From assembly GCA_937969485.1 (NCBI GenBank), contig CALBVQ010000107.1, positions 1 to 11,894 of the forward strand: a DNA stretch of 11,894 nt. Reading direction: 5' to 3'. Made by a program: the position numbers and the translations under genes. This document shows positions 1 to 6,550 of the stretch, one piece after another. Each line of letters starts with the position of its first letter. Position 1 is the first letter of the stretch. Below the pieces are notes generated by a model, which saw nothing but the letters and a program-made list of their open reading frames with translations, searched no databases and had not been told where the DNA came from. Origin of the DNA: an uncultured Saprospiraceae bacterium (GTDB taxonomy: Bacteria > Bacteroidota > Bacteroidia > Chitinophagales > Saprospiraceae).

Positions 1-121
1 GAGTGAGATTGATCTTATCATGCACATGGCTGATGTAATGGAGATGTCGAAATATCACATTAAAGGATTGATGGAAGATATGACTGGAGAGCAGAAACCT
101 CACAAGTTTTCTGATAATTAA
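1..121 (+). CDS. C-terminal end of an unrecognised protein
   Basis: The frame starting at base 2 is open to a TAA at 119-121 and gives the last 39 residues of a protein whose start is outside the window. The visible tail begins SEIDLIMHMADVMEMSKYHI and ends HKFSDN. It is rich in Met, Ile and Leu at helical spacing and then turns polar, so it looks like a C-terminal amphipathic helix with a short disordered end. I do not recognise the family. That the frame is real is supported by the strong terminator that begins about 20 bases after the stop codon and is oriented for this strand. Nothing visible links it to the following genes, which are on the other strand. Confidence 0.6.
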   Translation, partial: SEIDLIMHMADVMEMSKYHIKGLMEDMTGEQKPHKFSDN

Positions 122-139
122 GGGAGCTTCAATAAGATA

Positions 140-179
140 AAAAAGCAGGGCGAGAGTGTATTTCGTCCTGCTTTTTTTT
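140..179. terminator. Bidirectional intrinsic terminator between convergent genes
   Basis: A 14-base arm at 140-153 (AAAAAGCAGGGCGA) pairs with 163-176 (TCGTCCTGCTTTTT) around a 9-base loop. One pair is G-U in the plus-strand RNA. The plus strand runs out in eight T residues. The minus strand also ends in six T residues but carries one A-C mismatch in the stem. It lies between a plus-strand gene ending at 121 and a minus-strand gene ending at 208, so it can serve both and should work best for the plus strand. Confidence 0.9.
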
Positions 180-207
180 GCTGCTAGACAATCAGATTCC
201 TATCAAG

Positions 208-822
208 CTACTTTTGGTTTAGCGTCCGATCAAGGTCGTAGTTTATACCTAGTGCCCAGTATCCACTCGCATATGGATTATAATTACCAGGATTTAAGAC
301 GTAGTCGTACGCGAAAGAGCCATCAATTGACACATTCTTATGAATCCTATAATTGACTCCTGCTCCCCAGCCGATATATTGTAAGCCTTCTACTTTAAAA
401 GGGTCCCTGAATTTTATACATCCGCAATGATTTCCTTGATTGTAACTTACTTGTCCGAAAAATCGCAATCCATTATAGTTTAATATATCTAATTGAGTAA
501 ATATTCCGTACATATTATAACTAGTCGGAGGAGGAGGAAATATAAATGTTGTAGATCCTGAGGTTCTGATATAACGATATTCTACTCCCAAATGAAAAAC
601 CTTCGTAAGCCTCAAAGAAGCATTGGTAACCCATGATATTTCAAGGTGTTTAAGGTCATTATTAAAACCAGCAGAATTAGGTATAACTGATAGCGCAGAA
701 CCAACTATTACTTGATCTGCAAAACGCCCCTTTTTCTCTTCTTGAGCACATAGAGGCTGTGACATAAAATACATGCAGAAGAAAAACGAAAAGAAACTTG
801 ATAGTACTGTGCTCAATTTCAT
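208..822 (-). CDS. Predicted outer-membrane beta-barrel protein
   Basis: This 204-residue protein begins with a signal peptide at about residues 1-26: a Lys near the start, a long Phe/Leu/Ser-rich hydrophobic stretch, and a probable cleavage after PLCA before QEEKKG. The mature part alternates hydrophobic and polar residues and is rich in Gly, Tyr, Phe and Asn, for example HLGVEYRYIRTSG, GLRFFGQVSYNQG, GWGAGVNYRI and YWALGINYDL. This is the pattern of a small eight-to-ten-strand outer-membrane barrel. A PPPP stretch near residue 96 and a CGC near residue 133 sit in what would be loops. The chain ends in LNQK rather than an aromatic residue, so the last strand is not the textbook outer-membrane signal. 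No specific family is recognised. The ATG at 822 is preferred because the signal peptide starts right there. Transcription seems monocistronic, ending at the shared terminator near 140-179. Confidence 0.75.
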   Translation of the reverse strand: MKLSTVLSSFFSFFFCMYFMSQPLCAQEEKKGRFADQVIVGSALSVIPNSAGFNNDLKHLEISWVTNASLRLTKVFHLGVEYRYIRTSGSTTFIFPPPPTSYNMYGIFTQLDILNYNGLRFFGQVSYNQGNHCGCIKFRDPFKVEGLQYIGWGAGVNYRIHKNVSIDGSFAYDYVLNPGNYNPYASGYWALGINYDLDRTLNQK

Positions 823-868
823 TGTAATGGGCTCTAGTTTTTAAAAAAATATCATACTAAAATGTTTT

Positions 869-1029
869 ATACCAATTCTGTTTTAGAATTTCGCATATTT
901 TCAATTTTATAAAAGCAATTACTTCGTTAGAAATACTCATGATAGCTAAGGCTATCCTCGCGTTTTCTGCCTTGTACTTGACTTAATAATTCTTGAAAAT
1001 AAAGTAAAACCTTAAAACAGAATTGGTAT
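869..1029 (+). repeat. Fold-back repeat A, copy A1
   Basis: A 161-base element runs from ATACC to GGTAT. Its outer 15 bases (ACCAATTCTGTTTTA) recur exactly, inverted, at the other end. The two arms remain partly complementary along their whole length, and a perfect GATAGC/GCTATC hairpin with a 4-base loop (941-956) lies at the exact centre. It recurs inverted at 5803-5964 with about eight differences by eye. The whole unit therefore reads as a long imperfect palindrome of MITE or REP-like type. It carries no gene of its own. Confidence 0.85.
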
Positions 1030-1138
1030 TATTACGTAACTAGGTGCAGTAAGAATTGTAAGATACTATGGAAACTTGGTTCATAGCAAATCTTGACTTC
1101 GTATTAGTAGAACTTTATTATTTCATTTTGATTTCTTT

Positions 1139-1321
1139 AACCCGAATTATGCATTAGGTTTTCGTCATGAGAGCTTAAAATGCAAGGAGAATGGGAGCTC
1201 AACAGTTTTTTTTTGAGGCGCAGGCGTGGTCACCATCACGGTGAGCATAAAAAGAGCTGGACGTTCGCATTATCGAAGAAGTTTCAGCTCGTAATAAATA
1301 TCTTAATGCATATTTCGGGTT
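1139..1321 (+). repeat. Fold-back repeat B, copy B1
   Basis: This 183-base element has imperfect terminal inverted repeats. The left end AACCCGAATTATGCATTAGG matches the inverted right end at 18 of 20 positions. The arms keep partial complementarity inward to a central hairpin CGTG/CACG (1225-1228 with 1237-1240). The same core is found at 4431-4588 and 5604-5745 (inverted) and at 11746-11894 (same orientation). B1 lies between the CotH-protein terminator and repeat A1. On the minus strand it supplies the last 40 or so codons of an open frame that I regard as spurious. Confidence 0.85.
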
Positions 1322-1357
1322 CAACATCAGCTCAAAGTCCCCTGTTTTTCTAGTTAT

Positions 1358-1394
1358 AAAAAAGCACCTAATTTCGAATGAATTAGGTGCTTCA
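1358..1394 (-). terminator. Intrinsic terminator of the CotH-protein gene
   Basis: A perfect 12-base stem (1362-1373 with 1381-1392, GCACCTAATT core) encloses a 7-base loop. Read on the minus strand it is followed by six T residues at 1363-1358. It lies about 95 bases after the stop codon of the 845-residue secreted protein and is oriented for it. Confidence 0.9.
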
Positions 1395-1486
1395 TAAATT
1401 TCGAATGGAAGAATAATCAAAATATTCTCCCTCTTGTACTTTTGGTTAGAATTCTTGTCTCGAAAGCCAAGCTCCATTTTGGCTAT

Positions 1487-4024
1487 TTACTGCTTGATAA
1501 TCTTAGATGTAACTATCCCATCTTGTGTAGTTAATCTCACAATATACATTCCAGCAGCTTGACTATCGATATTCATACTCCAGTGATATTCACCTTGTTG
1601 AACATTTTTAGGCGTATTGAACTGCTGAACTACACTTCCTTTCATATCAACCAGATCTAGCTTCATTCCAGTTGCCACGTCAAATGACGCCAATACATTA
1701 ACAAGTGAAGTGGTAACCGTAGGATATACTGAGACTGAGCTACTGCCAAGTGTTTCCGTAGTACCTACGATCTCGCCAAAAACAGCTGTCAAAGTCTCTT
1801 CTGTTTCAATATATAATTCAGCTTCGGCCAATGTAGAGTCAGGATTAACTAGTGACCCATTTTCAGTCTTCCAAAACAAGAATGGTTCATTATCATCAAG
1901 AGCGATGGCCTTAATTAAATTAGGCATCACCCCGAAATATTCACCGGACCACGGGAATGTAGTAATGTCAAGTGTATTGTATTCAATATTTCCTGCCCCT
2001 TCAGGCTCTACATTTAAATTGACTGTAAATGGTCCTGTCAAACTATAGCAATCGACCATTCCGCCGCTTATGCTAGTACATCTTTCTTCGATGAAATCTT
2101 TCATATCTGCTACATTTGCTTCCCATTCAGCCATACTTCCACCCCATCTGTCAATCTGCCGTGGCATTTCTGGGGTAATCGTAGCAATCATACTATCAAA
2201 TGTCGCTACCATATTCTCGCAAGAAAACACCGTATTTATCATATCTGCTTGTCGAGAATAGTACAACTGACGAAACTCGTCATTTTCTTCGATTAGTTTC
2301 AAAAAGATTTTCTCATGTTTACCTACATCACCGTTTCCAAAAAATTCATCCATATAGTCGCTAATCTCTTCTATGTCGCATGGTTGGGCATCTGGATCAG
2401 TGTTAGGCACTCCTGAATAGTTGATATAGTAGTCAAAAGTAGCATCATTATCCCACAAGATATACCCCCACTTCTTATGATCACCTTCAGGATTTGTTCC
2501 GCGCCACCAACCTGTATTATAATTTAGCCAATCGGAAGCAACGGTATTTAAATTAACAATCATATAATCACATAGGCTCTTTACTTGAAATTGTGACTTT
2601 ACTATTTCATAGTTTATTTCACCAGACATGTCATTATCAAGGACGAAGTCACGAAATTCACCCCAATCTTGGAATGCATTATTTCCTCCGTACTCTGCCC
2701 AAGTTCCTCCCCATGTAGCAAGGTAATGCAGATCATACTTTCCTTGATCATAATATTCTGCCGTGTAGTCATGATCAGCTGGGCGTTCCCGCAAACCATA
2801 CAATCCCCAGTATTTTCCATCGAGGAAAACAACAACCCGCTCAACAGCACGTACATCAAGTTTCATATCTCCATTATGAGCAAGCGCATGAACATACTCA
2901 TCACGAATATGACAAGACCCTTCATGGTTATTGTCTCCATTAGCTGGGTAATTATCATCACCTGAGGCGCGAAACATAAATCGCTGATACTCGTCTCGCT
3001 CTGAATAATTAAATAGTTTAGCCTTAACAGCTTTGTTATAACCCATTTCGTCCCTTGAGATCCAGTCCAAACTTCGATGCGGCAAAATCCACGAATCTTG
3101 TCCATGACGATTCAACTCTCCATATGAAGCCGCTAACCTCTCTCCATCTTCAAAATACTCCAAGGTTCCCTGTGGCCTCAAAACGCCATTACCGTTGGCT
3201 AGATCTTGAATCCCATCTGCAGCTACCGAAAACACTGGTACTGTAAAAGATTCATTTATAAAATACGTATTGAATGCTATCTTACTTGGTAAAACTTCCG
3301 GATCAGTAGAAAATACCTTTGCCTTCAAAACTGTCGTCAATTGAATCTCAATCTCTGCTCCATCATCATATATTGGGTCACTTTGAGTAGGCTCCCTTCC
3401 ATCTATAGTAAAATGAATATTTGCATTTTCAGGTGTGTCTGAAATAGTCACCTCTTGCTTGCCTTGATAGAAGCCTGCTTCTAAACTAAGCGTTACTTCA
3501 TCTGCATAGCCTCTATACATCTCTGCCCCATCATTCGAAAACTTCAAAGTAGGTACTACAGAAACCATCCACTCACTGCCATTGTCAGTCAAACGAGCAC
3601 GCGAGTGCCCCAGTTGGGTAATTTCCATCGGAATAGAATTGATTAATAGTTCCTCTGGTGTTGATAGAACGAGTACTTCATTTCCCTTTGTCTGAGTAAG
3701 CTTAAAATTAGTATGAATACCACTACTGTAGATTGAATCGCGCCCTGAACACCACACTACGATGTGTCCACCAGGATTAACCATGACATCCTGCCGAAAT
3801 TCCCATTTTGTAATCTTATCTTGCTTGTCAGACAGATGCCATCCCTTTAAATTTACAACATCATTACTGTTATTGTATAACTCTATCCAATCCTCATACT
3901 TAGAGAAATTGTCTGGGTAATCATTTAAATTTGAAGCAGAATATTCGTTAATTACAATTTGTGAAAATCCAGAGTAACTGAGGAATATTAATACGAATAG
4001 CGCAGAAAGTACTTTTGTTGTCAT
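1487..4024 (-). CDS. Secreted CotH kinase-family protein with lamin-tail domain and T9SS sorting domain
   Basis: This is an 845-residue multidomain protein. Residues 1-22 are a signal peptide ending SGFSQ. Residues 23 to about 130 match a lamin-tail domain (INEYSASN, WIELYNNSNDVVNLKGWHLSD, NPGGHIVVWCSG). Residues about 180-256 resemble the chitobiase/beta-hexosaminidase C-terminal fold (IHFTIDGREPTQSDPIYDDG). Residues about 260-650 are a CotH-type domain, with WGLYGLRERP at 406-415 and WDNDATFDYY at 524-533 as the likely equivalents of the conserved Glu and metal-binding Asp motifs. Residues about 665-750 look like a divergent beta-rich repeat domain. Residues from about 764 to the end form a type A T9SS sorting domain (VSVYPTVTTSLVNVL, GMYIVRL, ending SKIIKQ). 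CotH of spore formers is a protein kinase, and related domains in secreted proteins are often annotated without proof of activity. By inference this one is exported through Sec and then T9SS to the cell surface or medium. It is transcribed alone and ends at a strong terminator. Confidence 0.9.
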   Translation of the reverse strand: MTTKVLSALFVLIFLSYSGFSQIVINEYSASNLNDYPDNFSKYEDWIELYNNSNDVVNLKGWHLSDKQDKITKWEFRQDVMVNPGGHIVVWCSGRDSIYSSGIHTNFKLTQTKGNEVLVLSTPEELLINSIPMEITQLGHSRARLTDNGSEWMVSVVPTLKFSNDGAEMYRGYADEVTLSLEAGFYQGKQEVTISDTPENANIHFTIDGREPTQSDPIYDDGAEIEIQLTTVLKAKVFSTDPEVLPSKIAFNTYFINESFTVPVFSVAADGIQDLANGNGVLRPQGTLEYFEDGERLAASYGELNRHGQDSWILPHRSLDWISRDEMGYNKAVKAKLFNYSERDEYQRFMFRASGDDNYPANGDNNHEGSCHIRDEYVHALAHNGDMKLDVRAVERVVVFLDGKYWGLYGLRERPADHDYTAEYYDQGKYDLHYLATWGGTWAEYGGNNAFQDWGEFRDFVLDNDMSGEINYEIVKSQFQVKSLCDYMIVNLNTVASDWLNYNTGWWRGTNPEGDHKKWGYILWDNDATFDYYINYSGVPNTDPDAQPCDIEEISDYMDEFFGNGDVGKHEKIFLKLIEENDEFRQLYYSRQADMINTVFSCENMVATFDSMIATITPEMPRQIDRWGGSMAEWEANVADMKDFIEERCTSISGGMVDCYSLTGPFTVNLNVEPEGAGNIEYNTLDITTFPWSGEYFGVMPNLIKAIALDDNEPFLFWKTENGSLVNPDSTLAEAELYIETEETLTAVFGEIVGTTETLGSSSVSVYPTVTTSLVNVLASFDVATGMKLDLVDMKGSVVQQFNTPKNVQQGEYHWSMNIDSQAAGMYIVRLTTQDGIVTSKIIKQ

Positions 4025-4150
4025 AGCAGATTGGTAAGATATTTAATAATACATTTTCAATCTACAAGCTATGAAATTCTTCTGAAACGAAATGTCACCT
4101 AGAGGAATATGTAACAAATAGATTATCAGTATTTGAAGTAATTATCTTTC

Positions 4151-4416
4151 CTATGCCATGCCATTACAGTTAATTGCAGCTATTGGCACTTTCTGGATCG
4201 CGTACCAATGCTTCGCCATCTTTCCGTCGATATCAAATCGAAAAAAGTCCATTGACGCAAAGCCACTTAATCTACTTCTGCTATATTTCGCAGAAAACGG
4301 ATTGACTAAACAGGGTACTCGCATTGCATCGTATCAAAGTACCCGATGAATCTATCCTTACCGTGCTTTATGTCAGGGTTGTGCTGGATATAAAACACTT
4401 ACCCATACTTTTCAAC
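4151..4416 (-). pseudogene. Decayed SnoaL-like (NTF2-fold) gene fragment
   Basis: Reading the minus strand from 4416 gives VEKYG, a stop, then VFYIQHNPDIKHGKDRFIGY, then FDTMQCEYPV and a second stop, then SIRFLRNIAEVD, a third stop, and VALR. After a frame change it continues as ASMDFFRFDIDGKMAKHWYA and IQKVPIAAINCNGMA, with a TAG at 4151-4153. YIQHNPDIKHG, the DFFRFD-DGK--KHW stretch and NGM are hallmarks of SnoaL-like/ester-cyclase NTF2-fold proteins, usually about 130-150 residues. The N-terminal third is missing, there are at least three in-frame stops, and about 10 codons appear deleted at the frameshift. The break at the N-terminal side coincides with the edge of repeat B2. The family assignment rests on motif memory and not on a search. 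Confidence 0.7.
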
Positions 4417-4430
4417 TCGAATTGCGCATT

Positions 4431-4588
4431 AAATCCGAAATATGCATTAAGATTTCTATGACGATCTCACACTGCTTCGTTAATTAGAACGTCCAGCTCT
4501 TTTGATGCTCATCGTGATTGTGGCCACGTCAGCGCTACAAAAGAACTGTTCAGCTCACAAGACGCATCCCTTATGAATAATTCAGGTT
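4431..4588 (-). repeat. Fold-back repeat B, copy B2
   Basis: This copy is inverted relative to B1. Its left edge AATCCGAAATATGCATTAAG and right edge TTATGAATAATTCAGGTT are the degenerate terminal inverted repeats. The core (CAGCTCTTTTGATGCTCA and CGTG/CACG at 4513-4516 with 4525-4528) matches the other copies. It is shorter than B1 by roughly 25 bases in one arm. Just outside its left edge, 4414-4430 (AACTCGAATTGCGCATT) is a second copy of the same terminal sequence in tandem, so the end appears duplicated. Confidence 0.75.
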
Positions 4589-4803
4589 CAGGTGTTATTG
4601 TGCAATTACCCTCCTAGATATTTCATAAAATAGGATATGATGCTCCTCATTTTTTACTGTACTAATAAAATTAAAGTTACTGGAATTAGGTTATAGTACT
4701 AAGATGCCACATTTCTTTAATCAATAGTAAAATACAAAATCAGATTAAGACTTTTCTAATAAGGCTAGCCATATTAACTTGTCTCTCTTATAACTTTGGA
4801 TGG
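4589..4803. other. Non-coding stretch upstream of the NlpC/P60-type gene
   Basis: No further SnoaL-like coding sequence is recognised beyond repeat B2. From 4690 the frame of the following gene is open with no stop, and codons 4732-4803 read as a plausible signal peptide without any ATG, GTG or TTG. A TAACTTTG box at 4791-4798 matches the Bacteroidota -7 consensus TAnnTTTG but lies almost on the start codon and has no clear -33 partner. Confidence 0.4.
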
Positions 4804-5499
4804 ATGGTGAAGCAGTCTGTGCAGTATGCAACCAAGCAAGTAACTAGTAACGAAATACTTACTCCAGAAGAAAAGCCCGGATATATTTTCGCTACACAAC
4901 AAGATAATCTTCAGGAACTACTTTCCATTCAACTTCCTGCTATATCCCAAGACTTAGAATCACAAAATCTAATTTATTCATCAGCAAAAGGGCAAGATTG
5001 CTCAGGAATTTATCACAAAATCAAGGATGCCTTCATAGAAAATAATCAACATGTGTTAACAGATAATCTATATCTATTTCCGGCCAAAACCAAGTATCGT
5101 AGTAGTCGACAAATTGCTCACTGGTACTATCAGCATGAAAACTTCGAATTTGTGAACGACCCTGCGCGCCATACCAAGAACATCAAGCCTGGGTCTGTAC
5201 TGTTCTTTGCTAAATCTGGAAAAAAGATTTCCACTAAGAGTATTGAAGTCCTATGCGACAATAATAACAATTACAGCAGCAATGGTGCCATAAATCATAT
5301 CGCGGTTGTGACTTCCGTCAAAAGAAATAGTGAGGGTGACTTACTAGAATACACAATGATGCACGCTCACAATAAAAAACGGAAAGCGGAAAGATCTACC
5401 AGTAAAAAGATTCAAAGTAAGTACAAATCCTTACCGGCATTTGGCAATTGGAACCAACAGTTAGTTGGGATCTCTAATATGTGTACGATAAAAAACTAA
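4804..5499 (+). CDS. Divergent NlpC/P60-type cysteine peptidase
   Basis: This 231-residue protein shows the order of motifs expected of an NlpC/P60 (papain-like) fold. GQDCSGIYHKI has the candidate nucleophile Cys66. IKPGSVLFF at about 127-135 matches the conserved PGDLVFF-like strand. NHIAVVTSV has candidate His165, and YTMMHAHN at 183-190 has His187/His189 as a possible third polar residue. Such enzymes usually cut peptidoglycan stem peptides or act as amidases, and the substrate here is unknown. The first ATG in frame is 4804. The preceding in-frame codons, however, spell IKTFLIRLAILTCLSYNFGW, a typical signal-peptide pattern, so the original protein was probably exported and the start lies upstream at a non-standard or mutated codon. 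The C-terminal 45 residues are strongly basic. The gene stands alone, divergent from the CotH gene and followed by repeat B3. No terminator is evident. Confidence 0.6.
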   Translation: MVKQSVQYATKQVTSNEILTPEEKPGYIFATQQDNLQELLSIQLPAISQDLESQNLIYSSAKGQDCSGIYHKIKDAFIENNQHVLTDNLYLFPAKTKYRSSRQIAHWYYQHENFEFVNDPARHTKNIKPGSVLFFAKSGKKISTKSIEVLCDNNNNYSSNGAINHIAVVTSVKRNSEGDLLEYTMMHAHNKKRKAERSTSKKIQSKYKSLPAFGNWNQQLVGISNMCTIKN

Positions 5500-5603
5500 T
5501 CTCTCTGGAAGTCAGGAGAGGAGGCCTCGTGATCATAGAACCTTTGTGATCTTACAATCTTCCCAAAGATCAAAAATTGAATGAAAAAGACGTGTCATAC
5601 GCC

Positions 5604-5745
5604 TTGAACTCGAAATATACTTCAAGATATCTATTACGAGCTCAAACAGCTTCCATAATGAGAACGTCCAGCTCTTTTTTTAATGCTTACCGTGCTGGTG
5701 ATCACGTCTGCGTTTCAAAACAACTGTTGAGCTCATTCTCTCTTT
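5604..5745 (-). repeat. Fold-back repeat B, copy B3
   Basis: This copy is in the same orientation as B2. It opens with TTGAACTCGAAATATACTTC, the terminal repeat, and keeps the core GAACGTCCAGCTCTTTTTT and the central CGTG/CACG hairpin (5691-5694 with 5703-5706). The distal arm (GAGCTCATTCTCTCTTT) degenerates and the right terminal repeat is not recognisable, so the right end is approximate. The plus-strand frame running through it (5577-5768) is considered spurious. Confidence 0.75.
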
Positions 5746-5802
5746 GGAAAGAAAGGATAGACTATTAGAAATTCCCATTTTCAAAACGTAAACCTACGTC
5801 TA

Positions 5803-5964
5803 ATACCAATTTTGTTTTAGTGTTTTACTTTATTTTCAAGAATTATTAAATCAAGTACAAGGCAGAAAACGCAAGGATAGCTTTAGCTATCATGAGTATT
5901 TCTAACGAAGTAATTGCTTTTATAAACTTGAAAATATGCGAAATTTCTAAAACAGAATTGGTAT
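5803..5964 (-). repeat. Fold-back repeat A, copy A2
   Basis: This is the inverted, near-identical copy of A1. It is 162 bases from ATACC to GGTAT, and the central GATAGC/GCTATC hairpin at 5876-5891 is again exactly midway. It lies in the convergent gap between the NlpC/P60-type gene and the terminator of the exb unit, about 55 bases from repeat B3. Confidence 0.85.
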
Positions 5965-6008
5965 AAGTGCGTATTTCATGAATACGAACAAGGGGAGTAG
6001 AATTGCAT

Positions 6009-6042
6009 AAAAAAAAGCCTCGTCACAAGTGACAAGGCCTTT
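6009..6042 (-). terminator. Intrinsic terminator of the exbB-exbD unit
   Basis: Read on the minus strand, GCCTTGTCAC and GTGACGAGGC form a 10-base stem with one G-U pair and a very short loop, followed by eight T residues (6016-6009). It begins about 25 bases after the stop of the second exbD. Confidence 0.9.
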
Positions 6043-6066
6043 AAATTTATAATTTCTATCTAAAAA

Positions 6067-6537
6067 TTATTTTTTCTGTCCAGGTTTAGCAGAATAGTTA
6101 ACTTTTAATTGATTGGCTTTCCTAAGTTCCGTTTTAACGTCCGTAACGATTCCCATAGTTGTACCTACATCCACTTTAAGTGAAGTAATAACTGCAGGAC
6201 GTTCCTTTTCATTAACACCAAGCTTATGCTCTTCAATGAATTTAGGAATATCTTCAATTTCTGAAAATTTATCTCCTAGTTGAATCCGTGGAGAAGTACC
6301 GTATTTAGCTTGGTACTTTTTAACTGGTTTCCCTATGAAGATATAATTTACTAGAGACTTTTTCTCTAGCTTAGTTAACTCTGTTGCTTCTGGAGTATTT
6401 ACCTGTAGCTTAAGTTCTGAATCTCTTAATTTAGTTACAACCATAAAGAAGAACAGAAGCATGAAAATAATATCGGGAAGTGAAGCCGTCGATATCGCCG
6501 GTTCCGCTTTTCCTCTTTTTTTCGCAAACATTCCCAT
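6067..6537 (-). CDS. exbD: ExbD/TolR-family biopolymer transporter, second copy
   Basis: This 156-residue protein has the ExbD plan: a short cytoplasmic basic N-terminus (GMFAKKRGK), one membrane helix at about 21-38 (LPDIIFMLLFFFMVVTK) with the proton-carrying Asp at residue 22, and a periplasmic domain of about 115 residues. The periplasmic domain contains PAVITSLKVDVGTTMGIVTD, the region that precedes the last helix in this family. With ExbB it would form the proton channel that powers TonB-dependent transport. TolR-like or other motor use cannot be excluded from sequence. It is the last gene of the unit, 13 bases after the first exbD, which is consistent with co-transcription, and the terminator follows directly. 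The C-terminus (AKPGQKK) is basic. Confidence 0.9.
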   Translation of the reverse strand: MGMFAKKRGKAEPAISTASLPDIIFMLLFFFMVVTKLRDSELKLQVNTPEATELTKLEKKSLVNYIFIGKPVKKYQAKYGTSPRIQLGDKFSEIEDIPKFIEEHKLGVNEKERPAVITSLKVDVGTTMGIVTDVKTELRKANQLKVNYSAKPGQKK

Positions 6538-6550
6538 AAGTGTTCTTTTT

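Noticed and set aside
1199..1477. A 92-codon minus-strand open frame immediately downstream of the CotH-protein gene
   Set aside because: Its first half spans the intrinsic terminator of the CotH gene and its second half is repeat B1. The repeat-derived part recurs in other copies with unrelated N-termini, so it is treated as spurious.
4158..4349. A 63-codon plus-strand open frame upstream of repeat B2
   Set aside because: It is antisense to the decayed SnoaL-like sequence, which explains the region better.
5501..5551. Hairpins after the NlpC/P60-type gene (CTCTC/GAGAG and GATCA/TGATC) as a terminator
   Set aside because: Both stems are about five pairs and neither is followed by a T-run.
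5577..5768. A 63-codon plus-strand open frame after the NlpC/P60-type gene
   Set aside because: Nearly all of it is repeat B3 and it matches the B1-derived frame only over the repeat.
869..5964. CRISPR array or integron attC array made of the repeats
   Set aside because: The copies are few, kilobases apart, in both orientations and separated by genes. There are no short regular spacers and no integrase gene in the window.
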